Source: an uncultured Oscillibacter sp. (GTDB taxonomy: Bacteria; Bacillota; Clostridia; Oscillospirales; Oscillospiraceae). Taken from it: 64,000 nt of DNA. The position numbers were made by a program, and so were the translations under genes. Positions within the stretch are counted from its first letter, which is position 1. Every line of letters begins with the position of its first letter. Where the stretch lies: assembly GCA_910577405.1 (NCBI GenBank), contig CAJTMG010000011.1, positions 20,743-84,742 on the forward strand, written 5' to 3'. The notes below the pieces were generated by a model, which had not been told where the DNA came from, made no database searches, and worked only from the letters and a program-made list of their open reading frames with translations. Positions 51,922 to 60,017 of the stretch are shown one piece after another.

Positions 51922-53151
51922 ATGATAAAAAAGCTGCGGCTGAAATTTGTGGCCGTCTGTATGGCGATGGTTACGGCGATTCTGTCAATGGTCCTGTTCT
52001 CCGTTTACACCGCCGTGGAACGCAATGTGGAGGAATTAAGCCGTCAGGTCCTGCGACGGGTCATTGAGGACAGCGGCCTGGGACGCGCTCCAAAAGAATA
52101 CGGGCTGGAATTCGGCGGCGACCGGGTTTTTCTGCCTTACTTTACCGTCAGCGTCCTCCGGGGAGGCGGGACCGATACCGCTTATGTCACCGGGGGGACC
52201 TATGACAATCTGGAGAATACCGAGGCACTTTCCGCAATCCTCCTGGACTGCCTGAACCAGCAGCTTCCTGAGGGCGTTGTGAAGTCCTACGGCCTGCGCT
52301 ACCTCCGGCGGGACAACGGGCCTTATGTCAAGCTGGCCTTTGTGGACATGACCCTGGAACAGGCCATGCTGCAGGATATGATGCGCTCCTATCTCTTCAT
52401 TGCCGTCCTTGCCTTTCTGCTGCTTCTGGGCGTCTCGGTCCTTCTTGCCTGGTGGACCACCCGGCCTGTGGAACGCGCCTGGAAACAGCAGCGTCAGTTC
52501 CTTTCCGACGCCTCCCACGAGCTGAAAACGCCTCTGACCGTCATCCTCTCCAACGCCGAGCTTCTGGAAGCCACCCCTATGGACGAACGGCCCTCCCGCT
52601 GGACAGACAACATCCTTTCCGAGGCCCGGCAGATGAAAAACCTGGTGGAGGAAATGCTGACCCTGGCCCGGGCGGACAATATGACCCATACCGTGACGCT
52701 TTCGGAGGTCAGCCTGTCCGACGTGGCCGAGGACTGCGCCCTTGCCTTTGACCCCGTGGCCTTTGAAGCCGGCAAACATCTTGCGGAAGCCCTCTCGGAA
52801 AACGTCATGGTCTTCGGCGACCGGGACCGCCTGCGGCAGCTCGTCTCAATCCTCCTGGACAACGCGATTAAGTACGGCGCCCCCGGCGGGACCATCACCC
52901 TCTCCCTCCAGACCAGCGACCGGCAGGCAAAACTCACGGTCTCCAATCCCGGCCCCCCTATCCCGCCTGAACAGCTCCGCCGCCTCTTCCAACGCTTCTA
53001 CCGCGCCGACGCTTCCAGAGGCGAACAGTCCGGCTTCGGTCTGGGGCTGAGCATCGCCGCCGTCATTGCCCAGGAGCATAGGGGGTCTCTGCGGGCTGAA
53101 AGCGATCACGTCTCAACGCGCTTTATCTTTACCCTGCCCCTCCGGAAGTGA
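51922..53151 (+). CDS. Orphan sensor histidine kinase
   Basis: 409 residues. Two membrane helices (about 8-30 and 155-178), a sensor between them, no clear HAMP domain, HisKA with His in FLSDASHELKTPLTVILSNA, ATPase boxes LLDNAIKYGAPGG, FQRFYRADASRGEQSGFGLG. I placed the start at 51922 (MIKKLRLKF). Kinases of this type are nearly always next to a response regulator, but none lies within the neighbouring genes, so the partner is elsewhere or lost. Confidence 0.9.
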   Translation: MIKKLRLKFVAVCMAMVTAILSMVLFSVYTAVERNVEELSRQVLRRVIEDSGLGRAPKEYGLEFGGDRVFLPYFTVSVLRGGGTDTAYVTGGTYDNLENTEALSAILLDCLNQQLPEGVVKSYGLRYLRRDNGPYVKLAFVDMTLEQAMLQDMMRSYLFIAVLAFLLLLGVSVLLAWWTTRPVERAWKQQRQFLSDASHELKTPLTVILSNAELLEATPMDERPSRWTDNILSEARQMKNLVEEMLTLARADNMTHTVTLSEVSLSDVAEDCALAFDPVAFEAGKHLAEALSENVMVFGDRDRLRQLVSILLDNAIKYGAPGGTITLSLQTSDRQAKLTVSNPGPPIPPEQLRRLFQRFYRADASRGEQSGFGLGLSIAAVIAQEHRGSLRAESDHVSTRFIFTLPLRK

Positions 53152-53233
53152 AGCGGTGTAAAAACAGTGTGCATTCCGTTTTCGTTCGCTTTACCGTCAC
53201 TCTGCCCCCCGGAACGAACCAGCGCATAGAAAA

Positions 53234-53276
53234 ACAGCCCGTCAGACAGTTCTGCCCGACGGGTTGTCTGTTTTTT
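53234..53276. terminator. Terminator between the orphan kinase and NSS transporter
   Basis: ACAGCCCGTC (53234-53243) pairs with GACGGGTTGT (53258-53267), followed by CTGTTTTTT on the plus strand. It lies between convergent genes and stops at least the plus-strand transcript. Confidence 0.85.
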
Positions 53277-53295
53277 GTCCGCAAGCCCGGAAGCG

Positions 53296-54618
53296 TCAGA
53301 AGGCCACCTTCATCAGGAGGGCTACCACGCAGAGAATCACCGCGCAGGGTACATAGACGTAGCGGCCCAGGCTGTACCAGACCGTGCCCGGAGCCTTTTT
53401 CGCGCCATGGCTTACCTCGTCCAGCAGGTCCTCTTTCCGCATAACCCAGAACCAGGACACTGCACCCAACGTCGCGCCGATGGGGATAATGTAGATGGAC
53501 ACGATATCCATCCAGGGACCCCATTTGAAGATTGGCTCCATGTTCAGGCCAACGCCCAGGCAGATCACACACAGCAGTATCAGCATCACGTTCCGCTTCA
53601 GCCGGGGGAACCGATGGAGCAGGGATTCGCCTACCGCTTCAAACATATTTTGCAGAGAGCTGACCCCCGCGAAAACCATGGCCGTATACAGAATAATCGC
53701 GAACAGCCGGCCCAGAGGAATATCCTGCAAAATCCGTGGCAGGGTGACAAAGAGCAGAGACGGTCCCGCGCCCACATCCAGACCGTAGGCAAAGCAGGCG
53801 GGGATAATCACCAGCGCGGCAACCATGGCGGCAATCGTGTCAAAAACCGCCGTCCGGATTGCCAGCGCCTTGACATCCTCCTTCGAGTCCAGATACGCGC
53901 CGTAGACAATCATACCGCTGCCGGTGATGGAAAGAGAGAAGAACGCCTGTCCCATGGCCCATACCCAGACCATCGGGTCCAGAAGCTCTTCCCATCGGGG
54001 GGTGAAAATATACCGGTAGCCCTCCGCCGCGCCGGGAAGCATGGAGACGCGCACGGCCAGAATCGCGAATATAATAAAAAAGAGGGGCATCATGACTTTG
54101 TTCGTCCGTTCAATGCTGCTGGCTCCCAGAAGAAGCGTTAAAAGGGTGCCCACTACCACAATCACATGGAAGGGTATGACAGAGTAATCCGTCAGGGAAA
54201 AGCTCTCAAACCATTGGGCGGTATCGGCGGTCATAAGGCTTCCGCTGAGGGAACCGGCAAAGGCTTTCAGCACATAGGCAATGATGACGGCGTAACCCAG
54301 GGCAATGCACATGGAACCCGCCAGCGGCAGCCAGCCCAGAAGTCCGCCCGCCTGTCCCAGTTCCTTCCTGCGGGTGGCCCAGGCCATATGATACGCCCCC
54401 AGGGTTCCCGTTCTGGCCCGGCGCCCTGCCGCATATTCCGCCGTCAATCCTACCGTGCTGAACAGCGCTATGAATATCAGATACGCGATCAGGAACGCGC
54501 TCCCGCCATTGCTCCCCATCTTCGCCGGGAATCCCCAGACGTTCGCCATCCCTACGGCAGAGCCGACCGCTGATAGTACAAAGCCCCAGCTGCTGCTGAA
54601 TTTCCTGCCCTTACTCAT
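53296..54618 (-). CDS. NSS-family sodium-dependent transporter
   Basis: 440 residues with about eleven membrane segments of the LeuT-type fold. Markers: SWGFVLSAVGSAVGMANVWG with GFPAKMGSNGGSAFLIAYLI (substrate and sodium site in helix 1), SITGSGMIVYGAYL and VSSLQNMFEAVGESLLHRF. Likely substrate is an amino acid, as for bacterial NSS members such as Trp or Met transporters; which one is not known. I chose the start at 54618 after GGGAGGAA. Monocistronic. Confidence 0.92.
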   Translation of the reverse strand: MSKGRKFSSSWGFVLSAVGSAVGMANVWGFPAKMGSNGGSAFLIAYLIFIALFSTVGLTAEYAAGRRARTGTLGAYHMAWATRRKELGQAGGLLGWLPLAGSMCIALGYAVIIAYVLKAFAGSLSGSLMTADTAQWFESFSLTDYSVIPFHVIVVVGTLLTLLLGASSIERTNKVMMPLFFIIFAILAVRVSMLPGAAEGYRYIFTPRWEELLDPMVWVWAMGQAFFSLSITGSGMIVYGAYLDSKEDVKALAIRTAVFDTIAAMVAALVIIPACFAYGLDVGAGPSLLFVTLPRILQDIPLGRLFAIILYTAMVFAGVSSLQNMFEAVGESLLHRFPRLKRNVMLILLCVICLGVGLNMEPIFKWGPWMDIVSIYIIPIGATLGAVSWFWVMRKEDLLDEVSHGAKKAPGTVWYSLGRYVYVPCAVILCVVALLMKVAF

Positions 54619-54713
54619 GAGTGTTCCTCCCTCTGGTTTCTTTCTGGCCAAAGTCAACAGAAAAGCGCCTTGGTTTTGACGCTTCCTGAGTCTGTCTTTA
54701 GCAATTTAAATCC

Positions 54714-54742
54714 ATTATATACGCTCCCGTCCCCGCCGTCAA
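54714..54742 (-). promoter_or_regulatory. Promoter of the NSS transporter gene
   Basis: Minus-strand TTGACG (54737-54742), a 17-base spacer, TATAAT (54714-54719). The match is close to the vegetative consensus. Confidence 0.85.
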
Positions 54743-54748
54743 CCTTAA

Positions 54749-54768
54749 TTGTACACAGCCCTTGTACA
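54749..54768. repeat. Direct pair TTGTACA near the NSS promoter
   Basis: TTGTACA at 54749-54755 and 54762-54768, 13 bases apart start to start, just upstream of the -35. TGTACA is itself a palindrome. It could be a regulator site. Confidence 0.45.
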
Positions 54769-55056
54769 AATATGAAGTTTTTATGGACAGAACCGGCTGT
54801 TTCCCGCTCCAAATCCCTTTTGACGGCTTCTGGTCAGCTGTCCTTTTATGGGAGGGCAGGCCGGAACAGATGGAGACCTGGAAGAACTGCCGGCTTCCAT
54901 ACAGAGGACGCGGGCTGGAAGAGGCGGGAGTCTATATTTCATAGGGGGGATATGGGTTGAACGCAATTCCTTCCGTCTCCTTCGCTGGTTTTTTGCCTGA
55001 CGCCGCTTTTGCTGAAACAGAATTGAAAAAATTTTCCGGTTGGACTACTTTGGGCC
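54769..55056. other. Gap before the 5'-nucleotidase promoter
   Basis: No supported gene. A 60-codon frame (54762-54944) lacks a ribosome site and family resemblance. Confidence 0.5.
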
Positions 55057-55086
55057 TACACAAACGGGCAGGGCTTGTGGTATAAT
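55057..55086 (+). promoter_or_regulatory. Promoter of the 5'-nucleotidase gene
   Basis: TATAAT at 55081-55086 with an extended TGG just before it, and a weak TACACA (55057-55062) 18 bases upstream. Confidence 0.7.
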
Positions 55087-55143
55087 GAGGCAATCAGGGC
55101 GGAAGACCCCCGAGCCGCCCGTGAATACAAAGGAGGTACAAGC

Positions 55144-57003
55144 ATGAGGAAAAAACTTTTGTCCCTGCTGCTGGCCCTGGCTATGATGCTCTCTTTGACC
55201 ATCCCTGCCAGCGCGCTGGATGACGTGGCTGAAGGCACCATCGTCATCCTCCACACCAACGACGTACACGGCGCTATTGCCGGATACGCCAAGGCTGCGG
55301 CTTTGAAGGCGGCTTACAAGGAGGCGGGCGCGGAGGTCCTGCTTCTGGACGCCGGCGACTTCATTCAGGGCGATCCCACCGTCAGCGTCTCCCAGGGCAA
55401 AACCGCCGTGGAACTGATGAACCTGGCCGGCTACGACGCAGCCACCATCGGCAATCATGAGTTCGATTACGGTTACGCCAACTTCCAGGAGATTGCCAAG
55501 GACGCCAAGTTTCCCATCGTCTCCGCCAACGTTATGCTGGATGGCAAGGTTGAAAGCGCCCATACCATCCTGACTACCGAGAGCGGAAAGAAAATCGGCG
55601 TCTTCGGCCTGACCACTCCCGAAACCGCTACCAAAGCCCATCCCGCTAAGATCAAGGGCGTGACCTTCGCCGCCGGTCAGGATATGTTCGACATCGCTCA
55701 GAAGGAAGTCGACGCCCTGAAAGCCGAGAAGTGCGATTATATCGTCTGCCTGGGCCATCTGGGAATTGACGACGAGTCCGAGGGCAACCGTTCCTTCGAC
55801 CTGCTGGAAAAAGTCGAGGGTATTGACGTGTTTATCGACGGTCACTCCCATTCTACCCTGGAAGAGGTCAAGGAAGCTACCGACGGCCTGCAACTCAAGA
55901 CCAGCCTCACCTCCACCGGCACCAAGCTGGCCAACATCGGCGTGGTTACCATCGCTCCCGACGGCGAGATTTCCCTTGAGAACGTCGCCACCGAGGGCCT
56001 TGAGGAAGACAGCGCCATCGCAAAACGCGCCGCCGAAATCCAGAAGCAGATTGATGACGATTACGGCGCGGCGTTCGCAAAAACCGAAACCGTCCTCAAT
56101 GGCGAGAAGGACCCCGGCAACCGTACCGAGGAAACCAACCTGGGCGACCTGATCACTGACGCTCTTGTCTGGGGCGCGGAAAAGAACGGCGAATCCGTAG
56201 ACGCGGCCATCACCAACGGCGGCGGTATCCGTGCGGCGATCAACGAGGGCGATATCACCAAGAAGGACGTGAACACCGTTCTGCCCTTCGGAAACACCCT
56301 GAGCATCGTCAAGGTCACCGGCGCGGAACTGCTGGAAGCCCTGGAAGCCTCTACCTTCTCTACCCCGACTGCTGTGGGCGGCTTCCCCCAGGTCAGCGGC
56401 ATTACCTTCAAGATCAATGCAAACGCTTCCTTTGACGAGGGCGATCTCTATCCTGGCTCTACCTATCATAAGCCCGCCAGCATCAAGCGCGTGACCATTG
56501 AGACTGTCGGCGGCGAACCCTTCGACGAAAAGGCTACCTACGCCATCGCAACCAATGACTTTATGGCCGCCGGCGGCGATACTTACTACGCTTTCTCTGC
56601 CGCTTCCGTGAACTACGACCTGGGCATTCCTATGGACGAGGTTCTGATGGACTATATCAAGGACGAGCTGAAGGGCGTTGTCACCGCGGACGCTTACGGT
56701 GAGCCTGCCGGTCGGATCACCATCGACAAGGCCGCGGAAGCTCCCGCTCCAGAACCCGCTCCCGCTCCGGAACCCGCTCCCGCTCCGGAACCCGCTCCCG
56801 CTCCGGAACCCGCTCCCGCTCCGGAACCCGCTCCCGCCGCTGGTACTTATACCGTCAAGTCCGGCGACTGCCTGTGGCGTATCGCAAAGCGTGTCTATAA
56901 TGATGGAACCAAGTGGCAGATCATCTACAAGGCCAACACCAAGATTCTGAAAAACCCTGACGTACTCCAGATTGGCCAGGTCCTGACCATCCCCGCCGCC
57001 TGA
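55144..57003 (+). CDS. Secreted 5'-nucleotidase/2',3'-cyclic phosphodiesterase with LysM domain
   Basis: A 619-residue exported enzyme that would strip phosphate from nucleotides outside the cell. Residues 1-24 are a signal peptide ending ASA. Catalytic metallophosphatase motifs: ILHTNDVHGA, LDAGDFIQGD, TIGNHEFDYG, VCLGHLG, IDGHSHS; then the C-terminal nucleotidase domain with AITNGGGIRA and LPFGNTLSIV. A Pro-Ala-Pro-Glu linker (about residues 534-563) leads to one LysM domain (TYTVKSGDCLWRIAKRVYND), which binds peptidoglycan. The ATG at 55144 follows AAAGGAGG. It could feed the nucleoside importer. Confidence 0.93.
   Translation: MRKKLLSLLLALAMMLSLTIPASALDDVAEGTIVILHTNDVHGAIAGYAKAAALKAAYKEAGAEVLLLDAGDFIQGDPTVSVSQGKTAVELMNLAGYDAATIGNHEFDYGYANFQEIAKDAKFPIVSANVMLDGKVESAHTILTTESGKKIGVFGLTTPETATKAHPAKIKGVTFAAGQDMFDIAQKEVDALKAEKCDYIVCLGHLGIDDESEGNRSFDLLEKVEGIDVFIDGHSHSTLEEVKEATDGLQLKTSLTSTGTKLANIGVVTIAPDGEISLENVATEGLEEDSAIAKRAAEIQKQIDDDYGAAFAKTETVLNGEKDPGNRTEETNLGDLITDALVWGAEKNGESVDAAITNGGGIRAAINEGDITKKDVNTVLPFGNTLSIVKVTGAELLEALEASTFSTPTAVGGFPQVSGITFKINANASFDEGDLYPGSTYHKPASIKRVTIETVGGEPFDEKATYAIATNDFMAAGGDTYYAFSAASVNYDLGIPMDEVLMDYIKDELKGVVTADAYGEPAGRITIDKAAEAPAPEPAPAPEPAPAPEPAPAPEPAPAPEPAPAAGTYTVKSGDCLWRIAKRVYNDGTKWQIIYKANTKILKNPDVLQIGQVLTIPAA
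56742..56838 (+). repeat. 18-bp coding tandem repeat, Pro-Ala-Pro-Glu linker
   Basis: About five copies of CCCGCTCCCGCTCCGGAA encode PAPAPE repeats between the nucleotidase and LysM domains. Copies are nearly identical, so the copy number may vary among strains. Confidence 0.85.
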
Positions 57004-57018
57004 TTCCCCTGCAATATC

Positions 57019-57058
57019 AAAGGGACGCACTCATTAACCCGGGTGCGTCCCTTTTCCT
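57019..57058 (+). terminator. Terminator of the 5'-nucleotidase gene
   Basis: AAAGGGACGCAC (57019-57030) pairs with GTGCGTCCCTTT (57043-57054), then T's. Confidence 0.9.
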
Positions 57059-57102
57059 GTCTTGTATCGATTGTCTCCGCGTTCCGGAATAATGGCCCGG
57101 CC

Positions 57103-57954
57103 TCAATTCCCTGTGAGCAGATTCAGCAGCGGTTCAAAGTCCACGCCTTCCCGCAGCGGCAGGTCCTGGGCTACCGTCCGCAGGGCGCAGGCATGAATGA
57201 ACTCCACCGCCTGTTTCGCCGCCTCCGGAAGGGTCTTGTCTTGTAAGAGCGCGCCGGTCAACACGCTGGCAAACACGTCTCCGGTGCCGTGGAGGGGATG
57301 GGCGACAAAATCGGTCTGAACGGCTTCCGTCTTTCCGGTACGGGCGTCAAAACACATGGCTCCCGTTTTTCCCGGTGACAACGAGGCTCCCGTCAGCGCT
57401 ACCGAACGCCGCCCGCCCATGCTCAGGTCCTCCACAAGCTGCCGCAGGCTGTCCGGACCCGCGCTTGTCCCGACTCCAGGCAGGCTTTCGTAGGGACGGC
57501 CCAGAAGAAACGCCGCTTCCGTCAGATTGGGCGTGATCACATCCGCCAGCGCTGACAGACGGCACATCCCTTCACACATCTCCGCCGTGTACGTCTGGTA
57601 GGCCCGGCCGTCATCGCCCATTACCGGGTCAATCACCACAATGGTATTTTTCCGGCGAAACGTGTATATGAAGTCCTCCACCACCCCGATCTGCCGGGCG
57701 CTCCCCAGGAAACCGCTGTAAATGGCATCAAACCGCAGGTCCAGCGACTGCCAGTGGGCCGTGACCTTCGGCATCTCACGGGTCATGTCCAGAAACGTGA
57801 AGCCTTCAAAGCCGCCGGTGTGGGTGGACAGGAATGCCGTGGGCAGCGGACAGCATTGGACCCCCATGGCAGATAATATCGGGATGGCTACCGTCAGGGA
57901 ACAGCGGCCAAATCCGGATAAATCGTGTATCGCGGCCGCTCTGGGCGTTGGCAT
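57103..57954 (-). CDS. Pyridoxal/pyridoxamine kinase
   Basis: 283 residues of the ribokinase fold. Markers are AAIHDLSGFGRCSLTVAIPI at the start, DAIYSGFLGS, VVIDPVMGDDGRAYQTY and the anion-hole motif HPLHGTGDVFASVLTG with the catalytic Asp in GTGD. It phosphorylates pyridoxal, pyridoxine or pyridoxamine (PdxY/PdxK salvage). I chose the ATG at 57954, after GGAGG. Its promoter overlaps that of the divergent tRNA-Leu gene. Confidence 0.9.
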   Translation of the reverse strand: MPTPRAAAIHDLSGFGRCSLTVAIPILSAMGVQCCPLPTAFLSTHTGGFEGFTFLDMTREMPKVTAHWQSLDLRFDAIYSGFLGSARQIGVVEDFIYTFRRKNTIVVIDPVMGDDGRAYQTYTAEMCEGMCRLSALADVITPNLTEAAFLLGRPYESLPGVGTSAGPDSLRQLVEDLSMGGRRSVALTGASLSPGKTGAMCFDARTGKTEAVQTDFVAHPLHGTGDVFASVLTGALLQDKTLPEAAKQAVEFIHACALRTVAQDLPLREGVDFEPLLNLLTGN

Positions 57955-57988
57955 GGCCGTTTCCTCCTTCTCTTTTTTTATCTTTTTT

Positions 57989-58017
57989 ATTGTACCGCGA
58001 TTTTTCCTGTTGTTCAA
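57989..58017 (-). promoter_or_regulatory. Promoter of the pyridoxal kinase gene
   Basis: Minus-strand TTGAAC (58012-58017), a 17-base spacer, TACAAT (57989-57994). Confidence 0.78.
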
Positions 58018-58038
58018 GACCTGAAACTGTGCTATACT
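58010..58038 (+). promoter_or_regulatory. Promoter of tRNA-Leu, overlapping the divergent one
   Basis: TTGTTC (58010-58015), a 17-base spacer, TATACT (58033-58038). The two -35 elements share bases 58012-58015. Confidence 0.7.
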
Positions 58039-58104
58039 ATAAAATTATAGCGGCTGTGTCCAGTGCGGGGAACCCTTCCCGTATCCGCGGCGCGGTCTCG
58101 TTAT

Positions 58105-58189
58105 GCGGGTATGACGGAATTGGCAGACGTGCAGGATTTAGGTTCCTGTGCCGCAAGGCGTGTGGGTTCGACCCCCACTACCCGTACCA
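58105..58189 (+). tRNA. tRNA-Leu (anticodon TAG)
   Basis: 85 bases including encoded CCA. Acceptor arm GCGGGTA pairs with TACCCGT (one G-U). The anticodon TAG is at 58139-58141 in loop TTTAGGT; a long variable arm (TGCCGCAAGGCG) marks it as class II leucine; T-arm GTGGGTTCGACCCCCAC. A terminator follows at 58256. Confidence 0.95.
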
Positions 58190-58255
58190 TATCCAGCTGG
58201 CACACTGTCTTCTTTTGCCTCTTTTCTGCTATGGGCTGGAATCATTTCCTCTGGG

Positions 58256-58291
58256 CAGACGTTCGGGAGCTTTTCTCGGACGTCTGTTTTT
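58256..58291 (+). terminator. Terminator downstream of tRNA-Leu
   Basis: CAGACGTTC (58256-58264) pairs with GGACGTCTG (58278-58286), followed by TTTTT. Confidence 0.85.
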
Positions 58292-58588
58292 CTGCTCCAG
58301 ATTGCACAAAATTGCCCTTTTCATAGCCCCAGGGCCCGTCTGGCTATGATTTCCTGCACATAACCTCAGGAAAGCTCCGCATTGTGCAGTTTTTCTAATT
58401 TTTTTCTTGCATTTCCTCCGTCCATTGTGAATTGTGCAAAAAAAATTATGAATATATCGTTAAAAATTCATCTTGTATTTTTCCCTGTTTTCCATTAGAC
58501 TGGAAATTACTTGGAGAACCTGTCGCGGAGCGGCGGTCCTCCGGGTTTGGCAAAATTGGAATTTGGAAAAGAAAAGGAGAAGTTTGTT
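58292..58588 (+). promoter_or_regulatory. Upstream region of the mgl operon
   Basis: AT-rich and without a gene. It holds a TTGCACAA at 58302 and its inverse TTGTGCAA at 58432, with TTGTGCA at 58382; an inverted repeat ATGAAT-N12-ATTCAT at 58448-58471; and a weak promoter candidate near 58425-58455 (TTGTGA, 16 bases, TATGAA). A sugar-responsive control site is likely here, but none is proven. Confidence 0.45.
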
Positions 58589-59893
58589 ATGAAGAAAGCA
58601 CTTTCGCTCCTGCTCACCCTGGTGATGGTCCTGAGTCTGGCTGCCTGCGGCGGAAAGGAATCCGATACCTCCGCGCCTCCCCCCGCCGAGGGCGATTCCT
58701 CCACCTCCGCGCCTCCCGTGGAATCCGGCGATGTGGCCAACAAGGACAAACCCTTGGTCTGGTTCAACCGCCAGCCCTCCAACAGCTCTACCGGCGAATT
58801 GGATATGACCGCCCTGAGCTTCAATGAGGATACCTATTATGTGGGCTTTGACGCCAATCAGGGCGCGGAGCTCCAGGGTCAGATGATTCTGGATTACATC
58901 ACCGCCCATATCGACGAGATCGACCGGAACGGCGACGGCGTGATCGGCTACGTCCTGGCCATCGGCGATATCGGCCATAACGACTCTATCGCACGTACCC
59001 GGGGCGTCCGGAAGGCCCTGGATACCGCCGTGGAAGAAAACGGCAGCATCAAGAGCGACGCCGTGGGCATCAACGCCGACGGAAGCGCCTCCGCTGTCAA
59101 GGACGGCAAACTGACCATCGGCGGCAAAGAGTACACCGTCCGGGAACTGGCCTCTCAGGAAATGAAGAACTCCGCAGGCGCTACCTGGGACGCTGCTACC
59201 GCGGGTAATACCATCAATACCTGGGTGTCTACCTTCAACGATCAGATCGATATTGTGGCCTCCAATAACGATGGTATGGGCATGGCTATGTTCAATACCT
59301 GGTCCAAGGAAAACAAGGTGCCTACCTTCGGTTATGACGCCAACAGCGACGCCGTGGCCGCAATCGCTGACGGATACGGCGGAACCATCAGCCAGCACGC
59401 CGACGTTCAGGCTTATCTGACCCTCCGGGTGCTCCGCAATGCCCTGGACGGCGTGGACATCGATTCCGGCATCGGCACCGCAGACGACGCGGGCAACGTC
59501 CTCAGCAACGACGTGTTCAAGTATGTGGATTCCGAGCGGTCTTATTATGCCTTGAACGTGGCCGTTACCGCTGAGAATTATCAGGATTTCACCGACGCTA
59601 CCAAGACCTACGCGCCCGTTTCCAATCAGCTGGACGCAACTGCCCATCCCACCAAGAGCGTGTGGCTGAATATCTACAACGCCGCGGATAACTTCCTCAG
59701 CGCTACCTATCAGCCCCTGCTCCAGAATTATGACGACCTGCTGAACCTGAACGTGGAGTATATCGGCGGCGACGGTCAGACCGAGGGCAATATCACCAAC
59801 CGTCTGGGCAACCCCAGTCAGTACGACGCTTTCGCCATCAATATGGTTAAGACTGATAACGCGGCTGCTTATACCGGCCTGCTGAGTCAGTAA
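58589..59893 (+). CDS. mglB: Galactose/glucose-binding lipoprotein MglB-like
   Basis: Substrate-binding lipoprotein of a galactose-type ABC importer. A signal peptide with lipobox LAAC (cleaved before Cys20 or so), a Ser/Pro-rich linker to about residue 50, then a periplasmic-binding-protein fold. The DRNGDGVIGYVLAIGD followed by GHNDSIARTRGV corresponds to the calcium-loop region and hinge of MglB; NDGMGMAMFNTW and YDANSDAVAAI match its later ligand segments. At 434 residues it is longer than E. coli MglB (about 330). The ATG at 58589 follows AAAAGGAGAAG. mglA and mglC follow. Confidence 0.92.
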   Translation: MKKALSLLLTLVMVLSLAACGGKESDTSAPPPAEGDSSTSAPPVESGDVANKDKPLVWFNRQPSNSSTGELDMTALSFNEDTYYVGFDANQGAELQGQMILDYITAHIDEIDRNGDGVIGYVLAIGDIGHNDSIARTRGVRKALDTAVEENGSIKSDAVGINADGSASAVKDGKLTIGGKEYTVRELASQEMKNSAGATWDAATAGNTINTWVSTFNDQIDIVASNNDGMGMAMFNTWSKENKVPTFGYDANSDAVAAIADGYGGTISQHADVQAYLTLRVLRNALDGVDIDSGIGTADDAGNVLSNDVFKYVDSERSYYALNVAVTAENYQDFTDATKTYAPVSNQLDATAHPTKSVWLNIYNAADNFLSATYQPLLQNYDDLLNLNVEYIGGDGQTEGNITNRLGNPSQYDAFAINMVKTDNAAAYTGLLSQ

Positions 59894-60017
59894 TTCCCGG
59901 CGGCTAAGGCGGACAGTCAATAGTCAACAGGGGAGAGCGGATTCTCCAGCCGGAGATGAAACTCTCCCCATCCCTTATTTTCGATACGGCAAATCTGTAT
60001 AACAGGAGAAAACGCGT

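Noticed and set aside
54762..54944. Plus-strand frame of 60 codons upstream of the 5'-nucleotidase
   Set aside because: The residue pattern looks protein-like, but there is no ribosome site and no family; it may be a relic.
55045..57030. Minus-strand frame of 661 codons with Gly/Ser/Phe repeats
   Set aside because: It is the reverse of the 5'-nucleotidase gene; the apparent repeats come from the 18-bp PAPAPE units.
58063..58349. Open frames overlapping tRNA-Leu
   Set aside because: They are read through the tRNA gene and its terminator, with no ribosome site.
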